A stretch of DNA of 64,000 bases from Hemerocallis citrina. Its lineage: Eukaryota > Streptophyta > Magnoliopsida > Asparagales > Asphodelaceae. Below are positions 12,310 to 23,382 of the stretch, one piece after another. Within the stretch, counting starts at the first letter, position 1. Each line of letters starts with the position of its first letter. The stretch is taken from NCBI GenBank assembly GCA_017893485.1, contig CM030364.1, positions 46,773,254 to 46,837,253 on the forward strand, written 5' to 3'. The position numbers and the translations under genes were made by a program. The notes under the pieces were generated by a model, which worked only from the letters and a program-made list of their open reading frames with translations, was not told the origin of the DNA and searched no databases.

Positions 12310-13063
12310 GACTGCTTGTCGGTCGACTGCAGTACTTTTGTACTTGCAATTGCGGTCGACCGTCATGTTCGTCTGATTTTTGGCAGTAAATGAACTTAAA
12401 TTTCACCACTTTCAGAGAGTATGTCTCAATTTTATTAAGTATTTAAATTCTACTTTTGTGGTTTTAAGAGGGTATATGTTTTCAAATTTAAAGAGTATTC
12501 TATTACTAGTTATCTTCCACTATTTGCTTCAGTTTTGATTGAGTTAATTCCAGTTTTATTGGGGAATTATGTAGATATGGTTACACTTAGAGGTACTTAA
12601 CTTTGATTATTGAATTTGAAGGAAATTCTCGTAATGAGTCATACAATTTTGGTTTTCTTTCATATTTCAAAGAAATGTTGAATTGGAGGTTGAGTGGGTC
12701 CCTAACATGTCGCGATTGAGACTTTGTGGATATTTTGGCTAGTGAGGCCTTGTTGTTGAATTAGTTGAATTAAGTCTGGCAGGGTACACCAACTCTAGAG
12801 GAGAATTGTGATTTAATTAATAATAACCAACCTAAGGACATGCACTAGTGGTGATGTGATAGAGCTTGGAAAACGTAAGTAGGGGGTCCTGTATAGTGGA
12901 CGGAGGAGATTCGGGACTATAGTTGTAATTGGGCCGTTTGATTCTGATGGCTACAATTATCATTGCCATCTCCTGAGTTCGCATGTTGAGGGTCTTTTAC
13001 TGTTGGGCGATTTTATTCCAGAGGCTGGGACATATTTGTGGAATTTCGGCATGGAATGTTCAA
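12310..13063 (+). mobile_element. Tekay LTR fragment with internal deletion
   Basis: Closely matches 27272-28252 of the complete Tekay LTR, starting at TGTCGGTCGACTGCAG and ending at CGGCATGGAAT. About 220 bp present in the other copy, holding four of its six GTCGAC palindromes, are missing here between GTTCGTCT and GATTTTTGG. The deletion edge has a short TCT microhomology. It begins immediately after another LTR end. Confidence 0.85.
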
Positions 13064-13214
13064 AACTGTCAGCATATCATTCCCAATTAAGATGTACAAG
13101 TTCAATTTTGACATTCTTCACAGAACTTGCAACCACCAATAAAGACTATATAGAAGGAGAAAATAACCATTCTTGACGATCTGAAACCCAAAGGGGAAAT
13201 CTGTGTGTGTGTGT

Positions 13215-13215
<1 letters not shown>
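13064..13215. other. Short unassigned stretch
   Basis: No gene or repeat recognised. It ends in a short GT repeat (about 13202-13214) that runs into the TA microsatellite. Confidence 0.5.
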
Positions 13216-13260
<45 letters not shown>

Positions 13261-13427
13261 AAAAAGGGGTATGAGCAACTTGCTCATTTAGTAAATAAGC
13301 AATTGATGATGTGGCATACATGTGGTTGGAAAATCATTAAAAAGGTTAGTTGTCCAATGTATCACATGCATGCCACATAATCAATTGCTCATTTACTAAA
13401 TGAGCAAGTTGCTCATATCCCTTTTAC

Positions 13428-13472
<45 letters not shown>
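13216..13472. repeat. TA microsatellite with embedded MITE
   Basis: TA repeats at about 13216-13257 and 13430-13472 flank the fold-back element at 13258-13429, which therefore sits inside one TA tract. Confidence 0.9.
13258..13429. mobile_element. Micron-like MITE, copy 1 (172 bp)
   Basis: Terminal inverted repeats start with GGGAAAAAGGGGTATGAGCA and end in its near-complement. The arms share TGAGCAACTTGCTCATTTA, itself palindromic. Copies 2 and 3 lie at 46831-47001 and 49540-49710, all within TA repeats. Plant MITEs that target TA microsatellites are known as Micron. Membership of this family in that group is inferred from the target, not from sequence. Confidence 0.85.
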
Positions 13473-13475
<3 letters not shown>

Positions 13476-14064
13476 AATTACAATGAAAGCTATCAGGTGG
13501 CTCACATTCAATCTCTCCCAAAATCAATGGACCAGATCTGCTCTCACAAAACATATTTTCCCGCCCAAATTTCAAACTCCACAAATTCAAAAATACACAC
13601 ACATTCTCTCTCTCTCTCTTTCCTCCAAAACCAACCCGTTCCCTCTCTCTTTCTCCCCGTTCTCTCTCTTTTTCTCCCGCCCACTCTCTCTCTCACTGTC
13701 TCCCTCTCTCTATCTCCCCGCTCTCTCTCAGTCTCCCTCTCTCTCTCCCACCTCCGCTTCGTCGCCTCTTCAGCACCCCCCGTCTTCAGCGCCCCCCACC
13801 TCCTGATCGTAACCCCCTCCTCCTCCCTTCCGCTCCCATCCGTCGCTGACCACCACCTCTCTCTGCGCCGGCCACCTCTGTCGATTTCATACCTCCAGTT
13901 GCTGACCACCGCTCTCATACCTCCAGTCGATTTCACCATCGATTTCACCATCCAACCATCGATTAGAAGAATCAGTGACCCCATCCAACCATCGATTTCA
14001 CCATCGCAGGTATACAAAATCCAACCATCGATTGGGTATTTTTGTACTTGGGTGTGCTGTTTTT
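13473..14064 (+). other. CT-rich, 5'-leader-like region
   Basis: Pyrimidine-rich with CT repeats (about 13600-13760), then Pro/Ser/Leu-biased open frames that look like chance products of composition. Repeated CCAACCATCGATT words begin at about 13950. It resembles the 5' leader and first intron of a plant gene or DNA transposon, but no coding continuation is recognised. Confidence 0.4.
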
Positions 14065-14343
14065 GTGCTGTTTTTGTTGGTTATACAAAATCCAACCATC
14101 GATTAGAAGAATTGTGCTGTTTTGGGTATTGAGAGAGATTGACTAATTTGGGTATTGAGAGAGATTTGGGTATTGAGAGATTTGGGTATCTTTGCTGTTT
14201 TTGTGCTGTTTTTGTGCTGTTTTTGTTGGTTATACAAAATCCAACAATCGATTACAAGAATTGTGCTGTTTTGGGTATTGAGAGAGATTGACTAATTTAG
14301 GTATTGAGAGAGATTTGGGTATTGAGAGATTTGGGTATCTTTT
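14065..14343. repeat. 149-bp tandem duplication
   Basis: Two copies of a unit that contains TTATACAAAATCCAAC (14081 and 14230), then TTGTGCTGTTTTGGGTATTG and several GAGAGATTTGGGTATT words. The copies are nearly identical, so this is a recent local duplication. Confidence 0.8.
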
Positions 14344-15651
14344 AGAGAGATTTGGGTTTCTTTAAAAGCACATATGTTGGGGTATTAAGAATTTCTTAGA
14401 TTAAAAGCACATATGTTTGTATTGTAATATTTGGGTATTGAATGTGGGTGGTTTAGGAGGGATTAAGGGGAATTTTGTTGATTTCGATATTGGAAATGCT
14501 GGATAATTCTGTAGGTGTAGGCAATGGGCTTAGTGTTGTTGGTTCGGAGATTGTTAGGGAAGGGAGTAGTAGTATAGCGAGCATTGATAAAGGGAAGAGT
14601 TTGTACTACTGTGAGATTATTGATTTCGAAGAGTTTGTACTGTAGAGTTTGTAGTGTTGTAGGTGTAGGCAATGGGCTTAGTGTTGTAGGTGTGGAAGCT
14701 TATCGTGTTTATGAGGATGGTTCCAAATTTTTAATGACTTCAGCTCCTATCGCTTCGTCAAGTAGAGTTGTGGATGTGGCGAGTAGGGTTCAGAATGGGT
14801 GGCGATTTTTGCATAATTTAAGTAATTTGCATGTGGGTTGCAGTAATCAATATGAAGATCAACCCAAGGATATGTCTTTGAAATTTCGGTTGTAAATATT
14901 TGCAAGTAATAGGCATAATCAAACATAGAATGCATAGCGTTTATTCTAGGTTTGTTTATTAGATAGGAGCAGGGTTTAGAATTGTTAGATAACCGTGGAT
15001 TTGGGGTGAGTAAACCGGGATTATCTCAACTCCTCAAAAAGGATTATAAACAATTCAAAGTTTTGATAACTATATAGTTTCATGAGATAATTTCATTTCC
15101 AAGGCGATATTAATAATAAAAACATTCAAGCTACCAAGCATGCAGTTGGTGAAGAAATTAATGGAATTGGTATAACAACAAATCCCTGGTGCAATGAAAA
15201 ACAAGTTCCTTTTTGCCGAGAGTTAATAGATTAAAGTTAACTATACAGACTCAGTAAACCAACGAATTTGGAAAAAATATTGCAAAAAGAAACATCAGAA
15301 ACATGTCAGCAGTGATAGTAGGTTTAGTAGATTGTTAGGGGTTGCACTCAATATATTTTCTGCTCTTCAGATATGGAATCTTGGGATTTAGTGAGATTCT
15401 CCCAAATAACTGTGCTTAGTCATTCTACATCCTATTCATCTTTCTTGAGCATCCGACTAAACACCATATCTCCTATATATTTGGTGGCTTTTATAAAAGA
15501 TAGATCATAGTAGTTAATACGTTTTTAAAAATAATTTATAATCAAAGTTAATCAGAACATCAAAGAAGAAAAAAGATTACTCTACAATGTCTTTATTGGT
15601 TTGTTAAAATAATTAGAACGTCAAAGTTAATCATCATATATTTCTCCTCCT
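14344..15651. other. Unassigned region with a local duplication
   Basis: GTAGGTGTAGGCAATGGGCT occurs at about 14512 and 14659, a second duplication of similar period to the one before it. The open frame at 14584-14895 has no recognisable domain. From 14900 to 15651 AT-rich DNA shows no gene, LTR or inverted repeat that I can identify. Confidence 0.4.
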
Positions 15652-15654
15652 TTA

Positions 15655-16489
15655 GAGCATCCACAGTCGTTTTTCTCATTTCTTATAAAATGGCAGCTAC
15701 AGTAATAGCAATTGGATGCGTATCGTGCAGTCGTGCTTTGCTATATTTTTCTCATTTGGATTAGAGACGAGATATGATATCCCGTCCCTATTTTTTTAAT
15801 TTTAAAATGGCGGGACGGGGAATCATTCTCCATCTGAGGTCCTTTCAAATAAACTAAAACAAGTTAATTACTTATTATAACTATTAAACTATATTAATTA
15901 ACTAAATTAAATAATATAATAATAACTAAACTATATTAATTAACCATCTAATCCTAATTATTACCTAAACCTACCTAATAATGGCATTGTGTGGGACGGG
16001 GATACATTCCCCGTCCGGGGAATCATTCCCCGGCCCAGCCTATATTGACTTTTTTTTTCTTCTCATCGGCCAATCAGGGCCGTTTGTTTATTTAAAAAAA
16101 AAATTGTGTGGGACGGGGTATCATTCCCCGTCTGAGGACTTTTTTTAAAAAAAAATATATTCGTTAATGGTAGATACGGGGTATCATACCCCGTCCGGGG
16201 TATGTATCCCCGTCCGACCTAATTTAAAAAATAAAAAAAAATGAAAATTACTGAGACGGGATATGATCGTCCGTCTGAATCGATTAAAAAATAATTAAAT
16301 CGAAGAGACGGGGAATCATACCCCGTCCTTTATATTTTGAGAAAGTTCATTTCGTTTCTCATATTTGAGAAATGAGAATAGGAGGTTTGCCAAAAAATGG
16401 GAAAATGAGAAACGATTGCAGCGCTCGTTTGCTATTCGTTTGCTATAAAATGGGAAAATGGGATATATAGCAAACGACTGTGGATGCTC
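15655..16489. mobile_element. PIF/Harbinger-type MITE 1 (835 bp) with palindrome array
   Basis: Terminal inverted repeats GAGCATCCACAGTCGTTT, flanked by TTA at 15652-15654 and 16490-16492. TTA/TAA duplications and GAGCATC-like ends fit Tourist/PIF-Harbinger MITEs. There is no transposase. Inside are at least eight near-perfect 21-bp palindromes with arms GACGGGG and CCCCGTC around an ATCAT or ATGAT centre: 15766, 15814, 15995, 16112, 16255 and 16307, plus overlapping copies around 16013, 16175 and 16193. AT-rich spacers separate them. Confidence 0.85.
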
Positions 16490-16526
16490 TTATATACAGA
16501 CCAATTGCTCCAATTAAAGAACAGCA

Positions 16527-17246
16527 ATGGATGACATTACTATATATGGCCATGTAAGTATCTTCTTCTTTTAAAAAAAAAATATACAACTCTTGATATA
16601 ACAATAAGTTCCTCACATTTTAATGTTTACTTTAATACCTTACAGGTTGATGTTGACTTGGAAAAAACAGTAAGTGAAGCTTTTCATTGTGTTCTTAGCA
16701 CATTAATTAATTGTCCACTTACATTCAAAATTGATATTTTTCTATTGCAGATGCAATTCCTTCGACAAAAAAATGTCGGGGTTACCATTTGAGATGAACG
16801 CAAGCTTAATCTAATATCTCTTCGCAAGGTAAGCTTCACCCCTTATTACTTGGTTGGTTTTTTGGTCATTATTGATTTTTTTATTAATTCCTACTTTTTA
16901 ACCACCCAATGTAGAGAAAGGAAACAAGTTATTCTGGCAAAGGAAAGGGAAAAGAAAATGAAATGTCCAGTGCGGTATATGCTTATCTTGCTTCTTTATC
17001 TTGCTTTATCTACATTGCTTTTTCTTTATCTTTCCTCACACTACTTCTTTTATTTATTATCGATGTAACTAGGTATGCTTATTTCAAAATTAATACATTT
17101 TCAAATAAGTAAGTGGTTTTCCTCTTAAACAGTCATTTATAACGATTCATTTTCACAAATTTAGGCTCATAATGTTCATGTTATATCGAAAGCTACATTG
17201 GCCCAACGTATACGACGAGAATGAGAGAAACTTGAGTCAGACAACC
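16527..17246 (+). pseudogene. Unidentified five-exon gene remnant
   Basis: Five exon-like blocks, each bounded by good GT-AG sites and all in phase 0: 16527-16553 (MDDITIYGH), 16646-16669 (VDVDLEKT), 16751-16828 (MQFLRQKNVGVTI, stop, DERKLNL), 16915-16974 (RKETSYSGKGKGKENEMSSA) and 17165-17246 (AHNVHVISKATLAQRIRRE, stop, EKLESDNP). In-frame TGA codons at about 16790 and 17222 break it. A basic, Lys-rich segment is the only recognisable quality. Regular phase and splice sites argue for a former gene or captured gene fragment, but I do not recognise the family. It could be part of a transposon-captured set of exons. Confidence 0.4.
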
Positions 17247-17249
17247 CCT

Positions 17250-18150
17250 AATGGGAATTGGTGCAGAATTAGCGGGGGGATTGGTGCACTTAGGATTCAA
17301 ACAATCCAACCTTCAGCTTGCTAGCAATGAGCATAATCACTACACCTATTGCCACTAGAGATCAAGTTGTTTATACTTAATTGGCATTGGCGCGCGTGCA
17401 AACCTAACCTGAATTAAGATTTGGTTCAGTTGTATATGCGTATCTCTATACTAATTAACAAACATGCCCAACACAAATGGAGTACATTTTGATCCACTTA
17501 AATAAATAGGGAGCATCATTTATTTGACTTTGACTGCATAGCAAAATTGTATAGAGCATGCTTCTGAACCAAGTTCATTATGTAGAACATACATAAATAT
17601 TCACCAAAACTGCATAGAAGAATTGTTAATTAAATAAAATTCTCAATCCTCACCATTACTTTTAGCATGCTTTGCATAAACTATAACAAACATCTGCAGC
17701 ATCCTTAGCTCTCCAAAGTATAATCTGTTTGTTTAACAGATTATACTTTGTTTCGAGGTTTAAAGCATGTGTGCACAAAACTTCAGAAACCTCCAAAAAA
17801 ATTAAAAAAAACCAACATTCTAAACATACTCAATGCTCTGGTCACACGGTAAGTGGCTAAAACTCATCAATTCCATTTGCAATTCTGTACATACATAATT
17901 TCTATGTACACAATATTCAACAAGTAGAAAGAGTATCCAGCAGCAAGCAGCTTAAATCATACAAAAATTTAAAGAAATCTGTGCTTTATTAGGTACATTT
18001 GGGAGATACAGCACAAAAGACTACAACTACAGTAGTCCAAGTTTTTCTCCATTTTCATAAAATGAACCTCAACTGAATCGATATACAACTAAAAAGGCGG
18101 TATAAAATAAACCTACTTCCTCAAAATATGTTCGAGTCTCCCTGTTTGGA
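17250..18150. other. No feature recognised
   Basis: AT-rich sequence without a supported gene. A short inverted repeat TATAATCTGTTTGTTTAACAGATTATA lies near 17720, written here only as its two arms TATAATCTGTT and AACAGATTATA. Confidence 0.4.
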
Positions 18151-18357
18151 AAGCAGGTAAACCCATTTCTCCATAAACATTGTACAGAAGTTGTTAAAGT
18201 CATCTCTGAGTTGACGGGTCTTCTTGCAACAATCGCCAAATAAAACTTGAATGAATAGAAATTTTAATTGTACGGAACATAATATAGACAGATCAAAAAG
18301 AAGAAGAATTTTAAGATATCAAGCTATCAAAGTTTTAAAGTAAAGCAACAAACTCAC

Positions 18358-18896
18358 TTGAAAAGTGTCAAACTTTTTGTCTTTCAACAAGCATGGAAGA
18401 TGTTGCCGCAGAGCTTCACTTGCCCTAAGCATAATTGATGCAATTATCACCTTATTGCAACACACATTTATAATATAAAGAGTGCACTATGATGAGAAGA
18501 GTAAAGGATATATGTAAGTAACCTTGGATTGTCGGATAATCTTAGGCAGCAGCGAATTACAAGTTTTAGAAGCCGCATAGGTGGCTGATTGGAATCAACC
18601 ATGGCCGTCAAGACTTGAATTACAGCAAAGAACCGCCCAGCTGTAGCACAAATATACCCGAGCCCAACATCATCCAGTAAAATCTTTTGCACAATGAAAG
18701 TTGCCACCTGTAGAATATTAACAAATTGGTGTTAGATATGTAAATGCCACAAATTCATATCCAAAAAAAGATTTATGCATACTTCAAAGACCAAAAACAC
18801 GAATATAGGCAAAGAAGTGAAATGAGAAATCATACAAAAAAAATTCCAGAAAAATGTATATCTCTTTAAAGAAACCTGCAAAGTATAGCTTCCATT
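18358..18896 (-). pseudogene. CNOT9/RCD1-like gene fragment (CCR4-NOT subunit)
   Basis: Minus-strand exons 18876-18896 (NGSYTLQ), 18523-18707 and 18358-18424 join in frame across GT-AG introns. The middle exon reads [19 protein letters not shown] and CLRLSDNPR, and the next reads ASEALRQHLP. These are the C-terminal armadillo-repeat region of CNOT9 (RCD1/RQCD1), a scaffold subunit of the CCR4-NOT mRNA deadenylase. Family members usually have about 300 residues. Only roughly 90 are found here: no N-terminal exons are recognised up to 19700 and the usual C-terminus is missing. Changes such as RCC for the usual RCY point to relaxed constraint. Most likely a truncated pseudogene or captured fragment. 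A long-intron functional gene is less likely. Confidence 0.65.
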
Positions 18897-18899
18897 CTG

Positions 18900-20640
18900 A
18901 AAACACAAAAGCAAATGCATTTACATGTCTTTCATAAACAGTCTACCACAAGTGCGGAAATTATAGTTTTAAGTTCATAAAATGAGATGACCTTCATTTA
19001 GAATATATAAGAAGAAGAGTTTCTGAGCATAAATAAAAAAACCTAAATCTCTCTTTCCGGCTTTCCTGTGAATCCCTTCTCACTATGTAAAGGATTCTTA
19101 GAGGATTCTTCCAGCCTCGAATCAATGTAGGACGAAAGAACCAAAAAAGGCAGTCCCAAACAAAGAGAATGTATAACAAACATCTGAAATTGGAGAACTA
19201 AACATGAGATATACTTCTATTTGATATATATTACAACTGTTACTTTCAATCTGCCAACTAATCAGTGGTCAAGATAAAAGCTGAAACAAAATGACTGTTA
19301 AGTGGGGTCAATAATCTACATCCTTCCATGAGATCTCCTCGGGGATTTTTTGGGGTAATCAACTAATGAGTTTGCATCTATTCCTTCTCGATTCGGCCTC
19401 TTCTTTGAATCAGATGATGTTTTCTGATTCCTAATCATATCATCGGCATATCTAATCGAAAGGGCCTCCCTTTCTTTTCTGGGCATCTTAGAATACCTAG
19501 GGTCAGGCTTTAAAAGGACAGTAAGGAGTGGTAGTCACGTGCACAACGCTGTAGATTGTTCCAAAGAAGTCAGTACAATTTTGTCCAAACAATGTAATGG
19601 AGTTTCTCATTGTGGTAGATTAATTAAGACATAAAATCCATCATCATAAGGTAAAATCAAGGAACACTAATTCTTCAAGGACAAATTGAAACAAACACAT
19701 GCACCCTCACCCACCACACAATACAGTAAGCATGCAGTACACAAACACTGGTTATACCCCCTACAGTCCTACTCAGATAGAGCCACAAGCACACCACAAA
19801 CAAGGCACATCAGGTGTTTAGGAATTGGACCGAGGACATGGAGAACCAACAAACACGATACACTAACACACTAACAATGGTAGAGAGAGGAAAAAAAGGA
19901 ATTTATGAAGTTCGAAGAGGCACCCCATGTTATGAAAGAGGAGGTCGAGGGTTCAAGCCAGGGAGTAAGCAACATATAAAAGTATTTTCTTCTTTGAAAC
20001 ATATAACTAATAGTTTTCTCATAGAGATGGATATTAAATATAACTACAGTTTTTCTAGCTAAAAAATTAAATATAACTATGGTTATCTTAAGCACAAGCA
20101 TATATATATTGAATACAATATAATTTCTATATTAGCTAGCTAGAACAAACAATAGGTTGTCACTCATATATATATTGAAGACGATGCTAAATTTTCAACT
20201 ATATAGCAATTGGAGTTGCAATAACAAATAATTATTCTAGCAAAAACAAACAATTGGACTTGCTATAAAACAAGTATCACCCTTTCTATTATTTGATGGC
20301 AAACATTAAATCAATAATGAGCCAGCAAACACTTCAAATCAATTAACTTATCAGTAATGACATATTGACACCATATATAAGAAGAAAAAAAATAGAAAGA
20401 GGGTCGTCTATTAACTTATTATTTTTTCTTTAATGAAACAGGATGACAAAATAAAAAAACCAATTATATATGATAGACTTACCTTACCAAAACATTTTTT
20501 CATTGTTGTTTTACTTTTGAACTTTAATAGAACTGGGATGCAGCTGATATGGACCTCAAATTGATAAATGCAACTACATTGATCAATTGGGGTAGCAATA
20601 AGGAAAATTTATATTTACTACAACTACACCCTATGTTAAC
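18900..20640. other. No gene supported
   Basis: Only short fortuitous frames. A Lys/Arg-rich minus-strand reading at about 19320-19490 is unassigned. GGGTTCAAGCC at about 19951 resembles a pol III B box but lacks a convincing partner A box. Confidence 0.35.
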
Positions 20641-20737
20641 CGTTAATTGCTGCTAATTTAATGCTTCTTTTTTTTCCAGATTGTCGTCCACACTCAGAAC
20701 CGTTACGTACATATTGACAGTTTAACTTTTTGTAGGG

Positions 20738-21060
20738 TGATGAAGAACATGTTTGGTTGAAGGCATTGTTCTGTTTGAAAGGTAATTGTTTCAAAACTAT
20801 TACTATTGTTTTCAAACCTTTATTGTTTTGATTGTTTATTGTAAACTCTTACTATTTAATTCAAAACTCTTATTTTTTTTAGGCTCATTGTTTGGCCCCA
20901 TTTTTGAAGACTTCAACCATTGTGTTCTCCTACAACCCTGTAATTTTATTTTTTTCATTCGGTTGGTTGGTGTTTATTATGGTGGAGGATGTAATAGTTG
21001 TAATAGTTGCAATATTTAGCATTTTGGGAGATGATGTAAGTAACTGTATATAATGATGAT
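20738..21060 (+). pseudogene. Possible exon debris
   Basis: GTAG before 20738 and GGTAATT near 20780 bound a short in-frame block reading GDEEHVWLKALFCLK. TTTTTTAG near 20881 could be the next acceptor. Nothing downstream is recognisable. It may belong to the same gene debris as 16527-17246. Confidence 0.25.
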
Positions 21061-21147
21061 ATAATATAATTATGTTGATACCCGTACCCGCAATTTTGTG
21101 GAGTATTGGGTTCCATGTTTGGTTTTTTAAAGGTTTTTCGAAGGTTT

Positions 21148-21620
21148 TTCAAAAATCCATTACGTTTTCAAACGAATTTTTTGTTTTTATTTTGTATCTT
21201 GCATTATATTCTGATTTTCCCCCCCAGAACCTTATATATATGATGCCTGTGTGATGTTGCTTGGTTTCGCCTGGGGAGGATTGATATTTATTGCCTGTGA
21301 TGTCATATTTTTAATTATTAGCAGAATTTCGTAAGGAATTGCTGTAAAAGGGCTAATATTTTAGGGGAGGTTCTGTCAAAATTTTTACTAAATTTTCTAA
21401 AATCTATTATGTTTTGAAACGATATGTTGGTTTTTATTTTGTATCTTAGTCATATGAAGATTTTTTCTTCCCAGAGCCCTATATATATGATGCCTGTGTG
21501 ATGTGGCTTGGATTGAGCTGGGGAGGATTCAATTTGACTGTCTACGATGTTAATGCTCTAAAAGGAATAATATTTCATGAGAGATTTTGTCAAAATTTTT
21601 ACTACAATCCTGGCTGTAAA
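21148..21620. repeat. Diverged tandem duplication, about 245 bp per copy
   Basis: Both copies contain TTTTTATTTTGTATCTT, CCTATATATATGATGCCTGT (CTTATATATATGATGCCTGT in copy 1) and GTCAAAATTTTTACTA. Copy 1 lies at about 21148-21390 and copy 2 at about 21393-21620. They have diverged clearly, so the duplication is old. Confidence 0.65.
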
Positions 21621-22020
21621 ATTTTAAATAAGATTGTCGAAATATTTACTAAACAACTTAATTAATTAATCATTCTTCGCGATAACGTACCGTAGGAAAC
21701 AATTTAAAGGCGCCGTATTAGAAAACTATTAGGAATCAATATAATTTCAAAGGAGGCCTGTAAAGAGTAAATGATTGTATTAGAAAGGTGGGTGAATTTT
21801 TTTAATTGATGTTCTCACATCTCTTGACAAAAATCTAGCTTTTTTAAGAATTGGATAAATCAATATTGAGATATTTAAGACAATAAAGATAAATTCCTAA
21901 AAAACTAAAACATTTTAACCAATAATTGTCAAAGAGGTATATTGAATGATTTTTTATATGTAGTTCACCCAACCAAATAACTCCAATTAAATTTATATGC
22001 AGTTCTGAATACGTGTCGTA

Positions 22021-22044
22021 GGCACGTGCCACGGGCATACCTAG
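22021..22044 (+). mobile_element. Helitron-like 3' terminus
   Basis: A perfect 10-bp palindrome GGCACGTGCC (22021-22030), a 10-bp spacer and CTAG (22041-22044) followed by T: the layout of a Helitron 3' end (hairpin, about 10 bp, CTRR, then host T). The matching 5' TC end was not found. The next bases, TCTATATAATAAA, look like a Helitron 5' start. Confidence 0.5.
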
Positions 22045-22129
22045 TCTATATAATAAATATACATCTCTATTGAAATAGAAGTATCTGCACAATTCCAAAT
22101 AAATAGTAGTGCTCATGGAACATCCACTT

Positions 22130-23381
22130 CATCTATATGAGTATTTAAAACATCAAAGAATAGGTTTCATGAAAGATTCAATTTTTAGTTCATCTACTCA
22201 TCAAAATTCGTTATATCTTCATACAATCATCTAACATGCTTTCTAATAGATAAATCACCACATACAATATGCTTAGAACAATAAGAAAACAAACACAAGT
22301 CACTCACCTTTTTGAAGAATCAACCGAAGATAATAAAGAATAAGAAAAGCCCTTCTTTCGCAAAATCCAAGAACATCGCTTCGAAACTCCAAAAAATTAA
22401 TAGTAAAATATATATTTTATTTTTACAGAGGAGAGGGACGGCTATAGGGGCTCTTTTATAGGCGGAAATCTAAAGTTTTTAGGGTTTTACAAGTTTATGG
22501 AAACATCTTTTAACAAATTTTTACTTTACATATATAAACCTTTCTCTAATAAGGTTTTTAAATAAGTAAAATAAATTAAAATAAAACTAAATCTTTTACT
22601 ACTGAGTTATCCAACCATCAAGCATAGCCCAGAAATTAAAAAATTTTGGATTTGTACTCAAAGTGGTAATTTTGCACAAAAGTCCTTCTTTTTGTAATAT
22701 TTGCAAATATGTCTTAAAATATTCGTAAAAATCCATAAATAATAACTAAAAAATATATTAGATTTTCCAATTAAAATTTTCTGACTTTTACTTTCCTAGA
22801 AAATATTTGCACAAGATCCACTTAAATTCCATATTTGCAAAAATACCATATTTGTTTAAATCTTTACAAAATCAATTCTAAATAAAACTTAAATATATTT
22901 TATTTTCAATGATGACCATGGAAAGCCCAAAAATCATTAAAACAAATTTTTATTATTTGTTTGAGATCCAAATAGCTTTTTTACATAAAAGGCCCTCTCT
23001 TTCGAAATATTTACAAAAATAGTTTCTTTATTCAAAAAAATCTCAAAATTTAGGTATACTTAACTATAACTAGGAGAATTTATTCAAAAATCTAAAATTG
23101 GATATTTGCACCCAAAAAAATATTTGCACGTGTTTTGCATGTGTAAAATTGAGAAATTCATAAAATGGTCAAATAAATTTAAATAAATCTGAAAAATTAA
23201 AATATCATAAATAAATGAGAAAAATCAATCATTAACCATAAAATTTGAAGAACTCAAAATTTTCTGACTTTGCACGTGTGTTGCACGTGTAAATTGCAAT
23301 TTCAAGAAAATAGTCAAAATAGTCAACTTTACCAATATAATATTATGCAAAATAAATCATTTTATTTTGCGGGGTATTACA
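22130..23381 (-). mobile_element. Tekay-type LTR, minus strand, truncated
   Basis: Reading the minus strand from 23381 gives TGTAATACCCCGCAAAATAA, a chromovirus LTR start. Further in, TTGTAAAACCCTAAAAA, a GCCTATAAAAGAG promoter word, GGCTTTTCTTATT and AGGTGAGTGAC match, in order, words at 26294-26510 of the plus-strand Tekay LTR. The LTR therefore lies head to head with the plus-strand pol that follows. Similarity fades at about 22130, and the rest of the LTR (usually about 3 kb) is missing. Confidence 0.7.
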
Positions 23382-23382
23382 A

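Noticed and set aside
13483..14132. Ser/Pro/Leu-rich ORFs in CT repeats
   Set aside because: Low-complexity pyrimidine tract; no domain and no sign of codon constraint.
19320..19490. Minus-strand reading containing RYADD, like a reverse-transcriptase active site
   Set aside because: No other RT motif around it; the surrounding reading is Lys/Ser-rich and unlike any RT.
19875..20060. Possible SINE (GGGTTCAAGCC B-box word)
   Set aside because: No A box at the right distance, no poly-A or TSD seen.
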